From: an uncultured Lewinella sp.
GTDB taxonomy: Bacteria > Bacteroidota > Bacteroidia > Chitinophagales > Saprospiraceae
Reading direction: 5' to 3'
Assembly (NCBI GenBank): GCA_938021455.1
Contig: CALIGP010000387.1
Coordinates: forward strand, 1 to 6,559
DNA length: 6,559 bases
How positions within the stretch are numbered: the stretch's first letter is position 1; each line of letters starts with the position of its first letter. The position numbers and the translations under genes are program-made. The notes under the pieces were generated by a model, which made no database searches, was not told where the DNA came from, and saw only the letters and a program-made list of their open reading frames with translations. Of the stretch, positions 1 to 6,165 are shown piece by piece.

Positions 1-171
1 CTGATCAGATCTTCGAAAAGGCTCTTTGAATACAAGCGTTCCGGTATTGAGAATACCTGTAAAGAGGCGGAGATGTTCGCTGCTCAATATCAGCAACTCC
101 ATGAGATTACGCGCCAGCTGATGGACGAACACCGCTCCTTATTAGGAGAAGTTGGCTGTCAGTGCGAATAA
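1..171 (+). CDS. 3' end of an unrecognised gene (partial)
   Basis: The first reading frame of the plus strand is open from the left edge to a TAA at 169-171, giving 56 residues of a C-terminus. I do not recognise the family. The peptide is strongly charged and probably helical (for example EAEMFAAQYQQLHEITRQLM), with no hydrophobic membrane segment, and it ends in a small Cys pair (GCQCE). The minus-strand frames across the same stretch are broken by stops, which supports the plus-strand reading. The gene converges with the DUF4112 gene, with a 44-bp gap. The start lies outside the window. In-frame ATGs at 73 and 121 exist, but the frame stays open upstream of both, so a longer gene is more likely. 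That it is coding is inferred from the open frame only. Confidence 0.5.
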   Translation: MIRSSKRLFEYKRSGIENTCKEAEMFAAQYQQLHEITRQLMDEHRSLLGEVGCQCE

Positions 172-197
172 GCCATTCTGTCAGTTTTTCGCTTCAA

Positions 198-218
198 TAA
201 TGGCAGAACTGGCCATTA
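198..218. terminator. hairpin in convergent gap, possible bidirectional terminator
   Basis: TAATGGC (198-204) and GCCATTA (212-218) form a perfect 7-bp stem with a 7-nt loop between two convergent genes. The right arm contains the stop codon of the DUF4112 gene. A second GCCATT at 172-177 could pair with the same AATGGC, so two exclusive folds are possible. Neither strand has a proper U-tract directly after the stem; TTTTT at 185-189 lies on the wrong side for plus-strand transcription. Position between convergent genes is the main argument, so this is a weak call. Confidence 0.25.
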
Positions 219-713
219 GAGCATGTCAAATAACCAGCCAAACAAGCTGGTGATGGCCCAAACCACCATCATGAAGATAACCAAAAGCGTTATCACAACC
301 CCCAAGACTACCGGCCAGACACTACCGGTATGCCTTCCTTCCTCATAATACTCCCGCATCAGCACTGCATTCCGGTAGTTGGCCTTATAGATCAAGTCAA
401 AGATGTTCCCCAATACGGGAATCGTCCCGACCAGGGCATCCAGCGCCACATTGAATAACATTCTCGCTGCCAATTGGGGGCTAGCCCCGTGCTTCGCCAT
501 TGTCGTGATCAACACTCCAGACATGCCTAAGGACACCAGATCTCCTGCCCCTGGAATGAGCCCGAGCAAGAAATCAAGGCCAAAACGTATGTCAGTTCCG
601 GGAATCTTAAACTTCGTATCCAGCAAGCGGCTGAAGCCGTCCACCATTTTCAGTTGGGGTACATTTCGCTGCTCATCCGTAAAAATGGGCGCGTTGGTCA
701 CCGGCTGTTCCAT
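216..713 (-). CDS. DUF4112 family small membrane protein
   Basis: This 165-residue protein matches the DUF4112 pattern. An N-terminal stretch around LDTKFKIPGTDIRFGLD (residues 31-47) runs into GLIPGAGDLVS (51-61). A related second copy, GTIPVLGNIFD (96-106), is followed by KANYRN (110-115). The paired G-x-IP motifs look like two re-entrant or membrane-dipping hairpins. A strongly hydrophobic C-terminal helix spans about 132-160, so the protein should sit in the inner membrane. The family's function is unknown. I chose the ATG at 713-711, which has GAGG three bases upstream; the frame also allows a TTG three codons earlier (722). The terminator of the upstream gene ends only about 24 bp before this start, leaving little room for a separate promoter. 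Family assignment is confident; the role is not known. Confidence 0.85.
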   Translation of the reverse strand: MEQPVTNAPIFTDEQRNVPQLKMVDGFSRLLDTKFKIPGTDIRFGLDFLLGLIPGAGDLVSLGMSGVLITTMAKHGASPQLAARMLFNVALDALVGTIPVLGNIFDLIYKANYRNAVLMREYYEEGRHTGSVWPVVLGVVITLLVIFMMVVWAITSLFGWLFDML

Positions 714-736
714 GGTCCTCAATTTCGTTATGCGTT

Positions 737-776
737 AAAAAACAGGAGCACGAAGGAAATAAATCCTCCGTGCTCC
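737..776 (-). terminator. intrinsic terminator of the propeller gene
   Basis: Read on the minus strand, the arms 776-764 and 757-745 (GGAGCACGGAGGA against TCCTTCGTGCTCC) form a 13-position stem with one mismatch and a 6-nt AU-rich loop. After two bases comes a run of six T (742-737). This is a textbook Rho-independent terminator, 79 bp past the stop codon of the propeller gene. It lies immediately upstream of the DUF4112 start. Confidence 0.85.
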
Positions 777-854
777 GGCTAAAGTAGTGGAAAGAAGTTT
801 AAGTCAGCGGGTGCCAATAAATACTTCTTTCATCCTTTTATCTTCGTAAAGAGC

Positions 855-3800
855 CTATTGCTGAAGCAGCTGCACCCATAAAGCACCAAGCGGATTTTGT
901 AATGCATCCTTCCAAAGCGCATTACCACTCCAGCGCTGCCGCTGAGAGCCAGCATCAGAGCCGCCAGCCTCGGCCGCCAGGAAGTCAGCCTTCTTCGTCC
1001 AGCTTATCTTTTGGGCTTCGTCAAGTTTAGCGTTCAGGGTCGCTACGGATCCAGTCAACATGGTTTCAAAGGACGACTTCACCTTTTCCATTTCAGCATG
1101 GATACGCGCAGCTTCTTTCATTTGACTGTCCGAAGGTTTACCGGGGAACGTGCTGATATCGAAGTAGAGATTACCCATTTCTTCCCGTAAGCGGGAGCCT
1201 TCATTCACGTAGCCATCTCCCCCCAGGAAGACCAGGCCATCTTTCATGGACTTTGCCGATTCACTAATTTCCTTAGCCATAACCCCCATTTTTTTCTTCT
1301 GGGGTGTCATGGCGCCAAATTTCTCTTCGACCTGTCCCAATACGTGGTAGATCCAGGCGAGTTCCTCGGTATCGTCATATACCTGCATGAGCAGTTCACG
1401 CTGTGCTTCCCGATCGGCAACGGAGTAAACATCGCCTTCTTCTACTGTAAGTTCAATTTTAGTTTCATAGGTTTCTTTACCCTTCACAAGCTTTACATCG
1501 TAAGTACCTGCGGGTAAGTTGGGCCCCGAAAGCGTTCCGAATAAAGCAAAACGGTTTTTAGTGGGTGCAGCCTTAGGTTTGCGAATACTGGTGGGTAGCT
1601 CAACGACGTTGAGGCCTGCTCCCTTGCCCGCAGGTAGCGTACGCAGTAGTCTACCATCTTTCCAGACTTCGACGTACATCTTACCAAACATATGCCGGCG
1701 TTGGTTATAGTACATGATGCGGGCGGCCCGGGGTTGGTTACCGCCTACGAAGGTGCCACTACCGCTAAAGTCGCCCATACCGAGGCCGGTTCCACCGCCG
1801 AGGAAGGCAGGCTTCACCTCAAGGAAAGTAAACTTCTTACTAGTTGTTTCAGCCGTAAGCTGACGCAGAGCTTCGAGATCGTCCAGAATGATGATACCGC
1901 GTCCGTGAGTTCCCATCACCAGATCCGCCTCCCTTGGTTGAATGACCATATCGCGTACTCCCACCATAGGCAGGTTATTACGGAAGGGAGCCCAGCTTGC
2001 GCCTCCATCCAGACTGATGTAGAGCCCGAACTCCGTTCCCAGGAATACCAGTTGTGGATTGACGAGGTCCTGGCGTACGCTGAGCGCGTAGCCGCTCACG
2101 TTATCGTCCGTTATTTCGGTCCAGCTTTTGCCTCCGTCAGTAGTTTTGTAGAGGTAGGAGGTTGGGTCTCCGGTCCGGTGGCCGTCGAAGGTAACGAAGG
2201 CGGTGTTGACATCATGTGGGCTGGGCTCCACAAAAGTTACCCACGTATTAGCGGGCAGATCAGGGAGCTGACCATTGAGCTTTGTCCAGTTCTTACCGCC
2301 ATCACGGGTGAGTTGCAGGTTACCGTCATCGGTGCCTACCCATACCGTGTTGGCGTCCAGTGGGCTCTCCGCCACGACGTAGATCGTTGTGTGGTTTTCC
2401 GCCGTTGAGTTATCAATACTTAGTCCACCGCTTAGGTCCTGCTTTTGCTTTTCAGGGTCATTGGTCGTCAGATCTGGGCTGATGCGTGACCAACTGTCTC
2501 CGTCGTTCGTAGAGCGGTAGAGGTACTGAGCACCGAAGTAAATACGCTTACCGTCATTACTTAAGTGAACCGGCGCATTCCAGTTGAAGCGCAGGGGGTC
2601 TTCGCCCTTTTGTGCGTAAGGCGGAATGGATTTGGCCTGCCCCGTCCGCTCGTCGTAGCGGACGAGCTTACCGCCCTGGTATTCGCTGAAAACAATGTGC
2701 TCTTTAGTTGGGTGGCGGAAGGAGTAGAAGCCGTCTCCGCCGAAGGTTTTCTTCCAGTCAGAATTGGTAATACCCCCGGCGCTGTTCGCAGCGGCGAACC
2801 AAGAGCCATTATCCTGCAGGCCGCCATATACACGGTAAGGCTTGGCATTGTCCGCACTCACGTGGTAAAACTGGCTGAGGGGAAGGTTCATCCACATCTT
2901 AAAAGTATAGCCCCGGTCGTAGCTTTCATACACGCCACCATCGGTAGCGACCAAAATATGCTTACTGTTGGCAGGATCAATCCAGATATCGTGAAAATCA
3001 GAGTGAACGCCCTGGTCAAACATCCGCCAGGTGTCACCACTATTGTCGCTGATGATGCCGTTGAGGCCACATTTAGCAACAATTTCGGCGTTATTAGGAT
3101 CGATCTCGATCCTGCTGAAGTAGAAAGGACGGATACCCGTATTTTGGTTACGGCCGATCATTTTCCAGTTGGCACCGGCATCTTCGCTGCGGTACATACC
3201 CTTGGTTTCGTCCGTTCCGGTTTCAACACTGGCGTAGAGAATGTTACCGTCCGATGGGGCAACGGCAATGCCGATGCGACCGAGCTTTTCCTGCGGGAGG
3301 CCGTTAGAAAGCTTTACCCAGTTTTTGCCACCGTCAGTAGTTTTGTAAAGGCCGGAGTTTCCGTTGAGACCTGAATCAAAAGTCCAGGGTAGGCGACGGT
3401 GACTCCACATGGCAGCATAGAGTACATCGGGATTGTTGGGGTCCATGGCCAGGTTAGCGGCTCCGGTATGCTCATCGATGTAGAGTACTTTCTCCCAGGT
3501 TGTTCCTCCATCGGAGGATTTGAAAACACCACGTTCTTCGTTGCTATCCCAAAGGTGGCCCATAGCGGCCACGTAGAGTACGTTGGCATCTTCCGGGTGG
3601 ACGGAAATATCGGCGATTCGTTCTGAGTCATCCAATCCGATGGGTTTCCAGTCAACCCCGTTATTACTGCTTCGGTAAATGCCCGTGCCCACACTTACGC
3701 TGTTACGCGGCCAGGGTTCGCCGGTGCCTACGTACACTACGTCGGTGTTAGAAGGAGCAATGGCGATGGCGCCGATGCTCTGAGAGTAGTCATCAAAAAC

Positions 3801-4040
3801 GGCTTGTACCTGCCCACCCGATGAGGTCGTTTTCCAGACCCCGCCTCCTGCGGCACCAATGAAAATGGTGGCGGCATCGTCGGGGTTCACGGCCAGACAA
3901 CTAACTCGTCCGCTCATGACGGCCGGACCAATTTGCCGGGCCCGAAGGTCCCCGAATAAGGCGGTGGTGGTTTTAAAATCCGACTGAGCGGAAAGGGCTG
4001 ACGCAAAGGCCAGTAAAAGCAAAGTAAATGTGTGCTTCAT
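855..4040 (-). CDS. secreted VPS10/sortilin-like Asp-box beta-propeller protein
   Basis: The 1061-residue product starts with a signal peptide (residues 1-18, probable cut after ALSA, before QS). Ten Asp boxes of the S/T-x-D/N-x-G-x-x-W/F type follow at about 124, 175, 234, 285, 331, 373, 510, 578, 633 and 676, plus a degenerate one at 71. They indicate one large or two tandem beta-propellers over residues 25-720. Conserved landmarks are GGLQDNGSW (406-414), GGDGFY (434-439) and THGRGIIILDD (711-721). A beta-sandwich-like domain (about 770-865) and a helical, charged C-terminus (about 870-1061) complete it. Such proteins are often labelled glycosyl hydrolase, sialidase or Ycf48-like because of the BNR repeats, but I see no catalytic signature, so an extracytoplasmic binding role is more likely. 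The C-terminus does not resemble a type IX sorting domain. The ATG at 4040 directly precedes the signal peptide; no Shine-Dalgarno is present. It appears monocistronic, with its own terminator. The ligand is unknown. Confidence 0.9.
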   Translation of the reverse strand: MKHTFTLLLLAFASALSAQSDFKTTTALFGDLRARQIGPAVMSGRVSCLAVNPDDAATIFIGAAGGGVWKTTSSGGQVQAVFDDYSQSIGAIAIAPSNTDVVYVGTGEPWPRNSVSVGTGIYRSSNNGVDWKPIGLDDSERIADISVHPEDANVLYVAAMGHLWDSNEERGVFKSSDGGTTWEKVLYIDEHTGAANLAMDPNNPDVLYAAMWSHRRLPWTFDSGLNGNSGLYKTTDGGKNWVKLSNGLPQEKLGRIGIAVAPSDGNILYASVETGTDETKGMYRSEDAGANWKMIGRNQNTGIRPFYFSRIEIDPNNAEIVAKCGLNGIISDNSGDTWRMFDQGVHSDFHDIWIDPANSKHILVATDGGVYESYDRGYTFKMWMNLPLSQFYHVSADNAKPYRVYGGLQDNGSWFAAANSAGGITNSDWKKTFGGDGFYSFRHPTKEHIVFSEYQGGKLVRYDERTGQAKSIPPYAQKGEDPLRFNWNAPVHLSNDGKRIYFGAQYLYRSTNDGDSWSRISPDLTTNDPEKQKQDLSGGLSIDNSTAENHTTIYVVAESPLDANTVWVGTDDGNLQLTRDGGKNWTKLNGQLPDLPANTWVTFVEPSPHDVNTAFVTFDGHRTGDPTSYLYKTTDGGKSWTEITDDNVSGYALSVRQDLVNPQLVFLGTEFGLYISLDGGASWAPFRNNLPMVGVRDMVIQPREADLVMGTHGRGIIILDDLEALRQLTAETTSKKFTFLEVKPAFLGGGTGLGMGDFSGSGTFVGGNQPRAARIMYYNQRRHMFGKMYVEVWKDGRLLRTLPAGKGAGLNVVELPTSIRKPKAAPTKNRFALFGTLSGPNLPAGTYDVKLVKGKETYETKIELTVEEGDVYSVADREAQRELLMQVYDDTEELAWIYHVLGQVEEKFGAMTPQKKKMGVMAKEISESAKSMKDGLVFLGGDGYVNEGSRLREEMGNLYFDISTFPGKPSDSQMKEAARIHAEMEKVKSSFETMLTGSVATLNAKLDEAQKISWTKKADFLAAEAGGSDAGSQRQRWSGNALWKDALQNPLGALWVQLLQQ

Positions 4041-4105
4041 GATGTTGAATGTGGTAGTAATTAAAGTATAGGGGCGACGGCGCGCGGGTGCAGGGTTTTG
4101 CTTTC

Positions 4106-4122
4106 CTGACGCTCCGCGTCAG
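4106..4122. repeat. REP-like short palindrome
   Basis: CTGACGC TCC GCGTCAG is a perfect 7-bp inverted repeat around a 3-base loop, GC-rich and isolated in the gap upstream of the propeller gene. No T-run follows on either strand, so it does not look like a terminator. Its form fits a repetitive extragenic palindrome, but only one copy is visible here, so the repeat status is an inference. Confidence 0.4.
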
Positions 4123-4269
4123 CCGAGTGGAGGGGTAAGGGTCGTATTTGCTGTTGTAAATATGTAGAAGTACGACACACTACACCGGCGCTAAGACCAG
4201 GCTCTTCCATAGAAATTTACCCCCTAAGTCAAAGTAGCTTGAGTAAAGAGGCGAAATCTCAATTGCTCC

Positions 4270-4277
4270 CACCTTTG
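4270..4277 (+). promoter_or_regulatory. promoter-like box pointing away from the annotated genes
   Basis: CACCTTTG followed by CAC matches five of the six fixed positions of the Bacteroidota -7 box (TAnnTTTG). The nearest TTG upstream that could serve as a -33 element (4239-4241) is about 28 bp away, longer than usual. Transcription from it would run antisense to the 3' end of the LolA-like gene. It may be chance. Confidence 0.15.
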
Positions 4278-4316
4278 CACTTCGATCCATTTCCTTGCAC
4301 CTGCGGCCCCGCGCCC

Positions 4317-4364
4317 AAAAAACGAAAGGCCGGATTCCCGACGGTAGTCATGGAAATCCGGCCT
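4317..4364 (-). terminator. intrinsic terminator of the LolA-like gene
   Basis: On the minus strand, AGGCCGGATTTCC (4364-4352) pairs with GGGAATCCGGCCT (4339-4327), giving 12 of 13 base pairs around a 12-nt loop. TTT, CG and then TTTTTT follow (4327-4317). It begins 29 bp after the TAA of the LolA-like gene. The GC-rich stem and U-tract make this a strong Rho-independent terminator. Confidence 0.85.
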
Positions 4365-4393
4365 CCTCCGTTATCCGGAATTCGTTCGGCGAT

Positions 4394-5137
4394 TTAGTTC
4401 TTCTTCTCCTCCTTCTCCGGCATGGAGAACATTGAGGTCTCGATTTCCGGATTAAGCATTGCTTCCGTTACGGTGATTTTCTGAACGGTCTGACCGTTAA
4501 ACTTCACCTCCATGAACATAGGCATCATCAGGTCGTCCACTTCCTGGTAATCGCTCATGAATGTTTCCATCACGGCTCCTTTCTGAGGGCCAGATTTGAT
4601 CGGGCTCGTCATCATCACCGGAATCATGTACTCCGTATCGAAGTAGTACGTGTGATCATAGCCTTCTTCGTTCGTTACGCGGATACCGTAAGTCGGGGTT
4701 CCTTCGATTTCCTTGCCTTCTACACTTTCCAGGGTAAAGCCACGCTCTTTAGAGTTAATGAATTCACTAAGGAATTTTTGATCTTTGCTCTGCTCTGACT
4801 CCTCCGGAGACATTTCCGTAGGCTCATTGATGCCCATAAATGGCATTACCTGCCAGGCCGTTTCGCCGTCGTAGGCTTGTACGATTTTCTGTCCCTGAAC
4901 GTCAATTTCCAGGTGGCTCTTGTCGCCTTCGGCACTGATGATGGTCATCGGAAACTCCATGCCCTGCATGGCAGCTTTGCCTTTCATCTTCATGGCCTTC
5001 ACCGCTAACCAGGCTTCCTCGCCGCCAATGTTCTCGATGTAGGTGTCCGCAATTTCCTGAGCAGAAGGTGCATCTTGTGCAAACAGGCTGGCGCCAAAGA
5101 TCATCATCAGCGCGAGTAGAGAGGTAAGTTTTTTCAT
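4394..5137 (-). CDS. secreted LolA-like outer membrane lipoprotein-sorting homologue
   Basis: The 247-residue product begins with a clear signal peptide (MKKLTSLLALMMIFGASLFA, cut before QDAPSA), without a lipobox Cys. The mature part starts with a helical segment (AQEIADTYIENIGGEEAW, 26-43). It then shows alternating beta-strand character with the family's landmarks: YDGETAWQ (89-96), YYFDTEYMIPVMM (164-176), a VDDLMMPM strand (200-207) and an FSMP end (237-240). This is the half-barrel fold of LolA/LppX-type proteins, which bind lipid or lipoprotein acyl chains in the periplasm. Bacteroidota carry many such paralogues and few have known ligands, so the name should not be read as proof of LolA activity. 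Met content is unusually high (23 of 247). The ATG at 5137 heads the signal peptide. The gene stands alone, with a promoter box about 57 bp upstream and its own terminator. Confidence 0.85.
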   Translation of the reverse strand: MKKLTSLLALMMIFGASLFAQDAPSAQEIADTYIENIGGEEAWLAVKAMKMKGKAAMQGMEFPMTIISAEGDKSHLEIDVQGQKIVQAYDGETAWQVMPFMGINEPTEMSPEESEQSKDQKFLSEFINSKERGFTLESVEGKEIEGTPTYGIRVTNEEGYDHTYYFDTEYMIPVMMTSPIKSGPQKGAVMETFMSDYQEVDDLMMPMFMEVKFNGQTVQKITVTEAMLNPEIETSMFSMPEKEEKKN

Positions 5138-5193
5138 AGTCTCAGTTATTTATTGTGGACATCTAATAGCGCCCACGGTTGTTTTGTTGACCA

Positions 5194-5201
5194 CAAACGT
5201 A
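5194..5201 (-). promoter_or_regulatory. candidate -7 box for the LolA-like gene
   Basis: TACGTTTG on the minus strand matches the Bacteroidota -7 consensus TAnnTTTG exactly. It lies 56 bp upstream of the start codon, implying a leader of about 50 nt. I find no TTG at the usual -33 distance, so only half of the promoter is supported. Confidence 0.45.
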
Positions 5202-5275
5202 GCACCGCCTTGACGTCTTGGCTCACTTTCTTGGATGAACGGTCTGTTTTCTTCGATGGAAGGGATGGGGAGGAA

Positions 5276-5325
5276 GTAGACGGTGGTAAGTAGACGGTAA
5301 ATTGGTAGACGGTAGACAAGTAGGC
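5276..5325. repeat. degenerate GTAGAC(GGT) heptamer repeat
   Basis: GTAGACGGT occurs exactly at 5276-5284, 5290-5298 and 5305-5313. GTAGAC occurs again at 5312-5317 and a degenerate GTAGGC at 5320-5325. The offsets are 14, 15, 7 and 8, so the copies sit in an approximate 7-bp phase. All copies are direct, with no inverted arm. The tract lies between the stop of the NrtR-like gene and the promoter box of the LolA-like gene. A related CGGTAGACAA lies at 6152-6161 on the other side of the NrtR-like gene. Confidence 0.6.
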
Positions 5326-5363
5326 CTGAATTAGTGCCACCTCGTCTTTTCTGTACCTAAGCC

Positions 5364-6080
5364 CTACTTACTCTTACTCTCCTTCATTTCGAAGTTGAAC
5401 CCACTTTCTTCCAGCTTTCTATAGATCGCCTCATCGAAGCGATAGAGCTTTGCCGGACGGTGAGCAACGCCCTCCTGCGTACGGTTCAGGTCTTCCAGCA
5501 AGCCCATCGAGAGAATCTTCTTGCGAAAGTTGCGTTTCTCCAGTTCCGTTTCCCAAATGGCTTCGTAGAGGTGCTGTAATTCTGTGAGGGTAAAAGCAGG
5601 AGGAAGCAATTCGAAACCGACCGGGCGAGTCCGGATACTCCTCTTTAGTTTGTCCAGAGCAACGGCAACAATTTCCTGGTGATCAAAGGCCAGCGCTTCC
5701 AGGTCATCAACCGTATGCCAGGTAATTTCCTGCGCCACGCCAGCGGCGCGGGGGCGAAAGTCAGCGATTTTCACTAAGCTGTAGTAGGCAACCGTAATAA
5801 CCCGGCCAAAACCATGTCGGCCAGGGCTACCAAACGTTCGGAGTTGTTCCAGGTAGACATTTTCCATACCCGTCATTTCCCGAAGAACGCGAGCTGCAGC
5901 AGCTTCAAGGTCCTCTTTGGGTTGAACGAAATAGCCGGGCAGGGCCCAAAAATCCTCAAAAGGTTGCTCGTTTCTGCGGATGAGCAGAATTTTCAGCGTG
6001 CCTTCGTCAAAGCCAAAAATGACATTGTCGACAGTAAAGGCCGATTTGAAAAAATCATCGAAGTTCTTTCTTGCTTGCAC
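5364..6080 (-). CDS. NrtR-like transcriptional regulator (degenerate Nudix plus winged helix)
   Basis: With the preferred GTG start the protein has 238 residues. An N-terminal Nudix-fold domain (about 15-135) contains FWALPGYFVQPKEDLEAAAA leading into RVLREMTGM. Compared with the Nudix box G-x5-E-x7-REUxEExGU, the first Gly is Tyr and the RE and second EE glutamates are Val and Met. Hydrolysis is therefore unlikely and ligand sensing likely. The C-terminal winged helix (about 160-230) carries LQHLYEAIWETELEKRNFRK, a typical NrtR feature, then RPAKLYRFD. NrtR proteins bind ADP-ribose or related nucleotides and repress NAD genes; Bacteroidota members also control sugar catabolism, as with Bacteroides AraR. 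No NAD or sugar genes are in the window, so the regulon is unknown. The frame extends to a TTG at 6161, but a TAnnTTTG box at 6104-6111 falls inside that extension and the extra 27 residues look unlike the family, so I favour GTG at 6080. Confidence 0.85.
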   Translation of the reverse strand: MQARKNFDDFFKSAFTVDNVIFGFDEGTLKILLIRRNEQPFEDFWALPGYFVQPKEDLEAAAARVLREMTGMENVYLEQLRTFGSPGRHGFGRVITVAYYSLVKIADFRPRAAGVAQEITWHTVDDLEALAFDHQEIVAVALDKLKRSIRTRPVGFELLPPAFTLTELQHLYEAIWETELEKRNFRKKILSMGLLEDLNRTQEGVAHRPAKLYRFDEAIYRKLEESGFNFEMKESKSK

Positions 6081-6103
6081 ACTGGATGGTTGGAGTAGAA
6101 AGC

Positions 6104-6111
6104 CAAAGATA
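6104..6111 (-). promoter_or_regulatory. candidate -7 box for the NrtR-like gene
   Basis: TATCTTTG on the minus strand matches TAnnTTTG exactly and is followed by GC, as often seen in Bacteroidota. Transcription would begin near 6098, about 18 nt before the GTG at 6080. No good -33 TTG is visible at normal spacing. If real, it excludes the TTG start at 6161. Confidence 0.4.
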
Positions 6112-6165
6112 GTGTACAAGTTACAATAAGCTGGAAAATAGTCGGGGAGTTCGGTAGACAAAGGG

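Larger units (their letters stand above)
4041..4393. other. 353-bp intergenic region
   Basis: This gap separates the LolA-like gene from the propeller gene downstream of it. It holds the terminator of the former (4317-4364), a REP-like palindrome (4106-4122) and a promoter-like box on the plus strand (4270-4277). Candidate minus-strand promoters for the propeller gene are weak. TACTTTG at 4236-4230 is one base short of TAnnTTTG, and TATACTTTAA at 4070-4061 lies about 21 bp before the start codon. GTCGTA (4141-4146) and TACGAC (4171-4176) could pair, but around a long loop. I see no credible protein-coding gene in it. Confidence 0.6.

Noticed and set aside
403..738. Plus-strand frame of 111 codons opposite the DUF4112 gene
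   Set aside because: It is antisense to a recognised family, runs through the upstream terminator's T-tract region and shows no protein-like features.
790..831. Inverted repeat GAAAGAAGT / ACTTCTTTC between the propeller gene stop and its terminator
   Set aside because: The arms are purine/pyrimidine-rich and separated by 24 bases, with no U-tract; a far stronger terminator lies next to it, so this may be chance.
1692..3374. Long open frames on the plus strand (1692-2408 and 2565-3374) opposite the propeller gene
   Set aside because: They are antisense to a gene with clear signal peptide and Asp-box coding, have no recognisable domains, and look like shadows of biased codon use.
855..4040. 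Naming the propeller protein as a sialidase, glycosyl hydrolase or photosystem II assembly factor
   Set aside because: Those labels come from the shared BNR/Asp-box repeat; no catalytic residues of these enzymes can be identified and the organism is not phototrophic on this evidence.
5276..5325. CRISPR-like or operator interpretation of the GTAGAC repeats
   Set aside because: Units are too short and lack regular spacers for CRISPR, and there is no inverted GTCTAC arm as expected for a palindromic NrtR operator.
5146..5340. Minus-strand frame of 64 codons upstream of the LolA-like gene
   Set aside because: It translates the GTAGACGGT repeat into a low-complexity peptide and covers the promoter box of the next gene.
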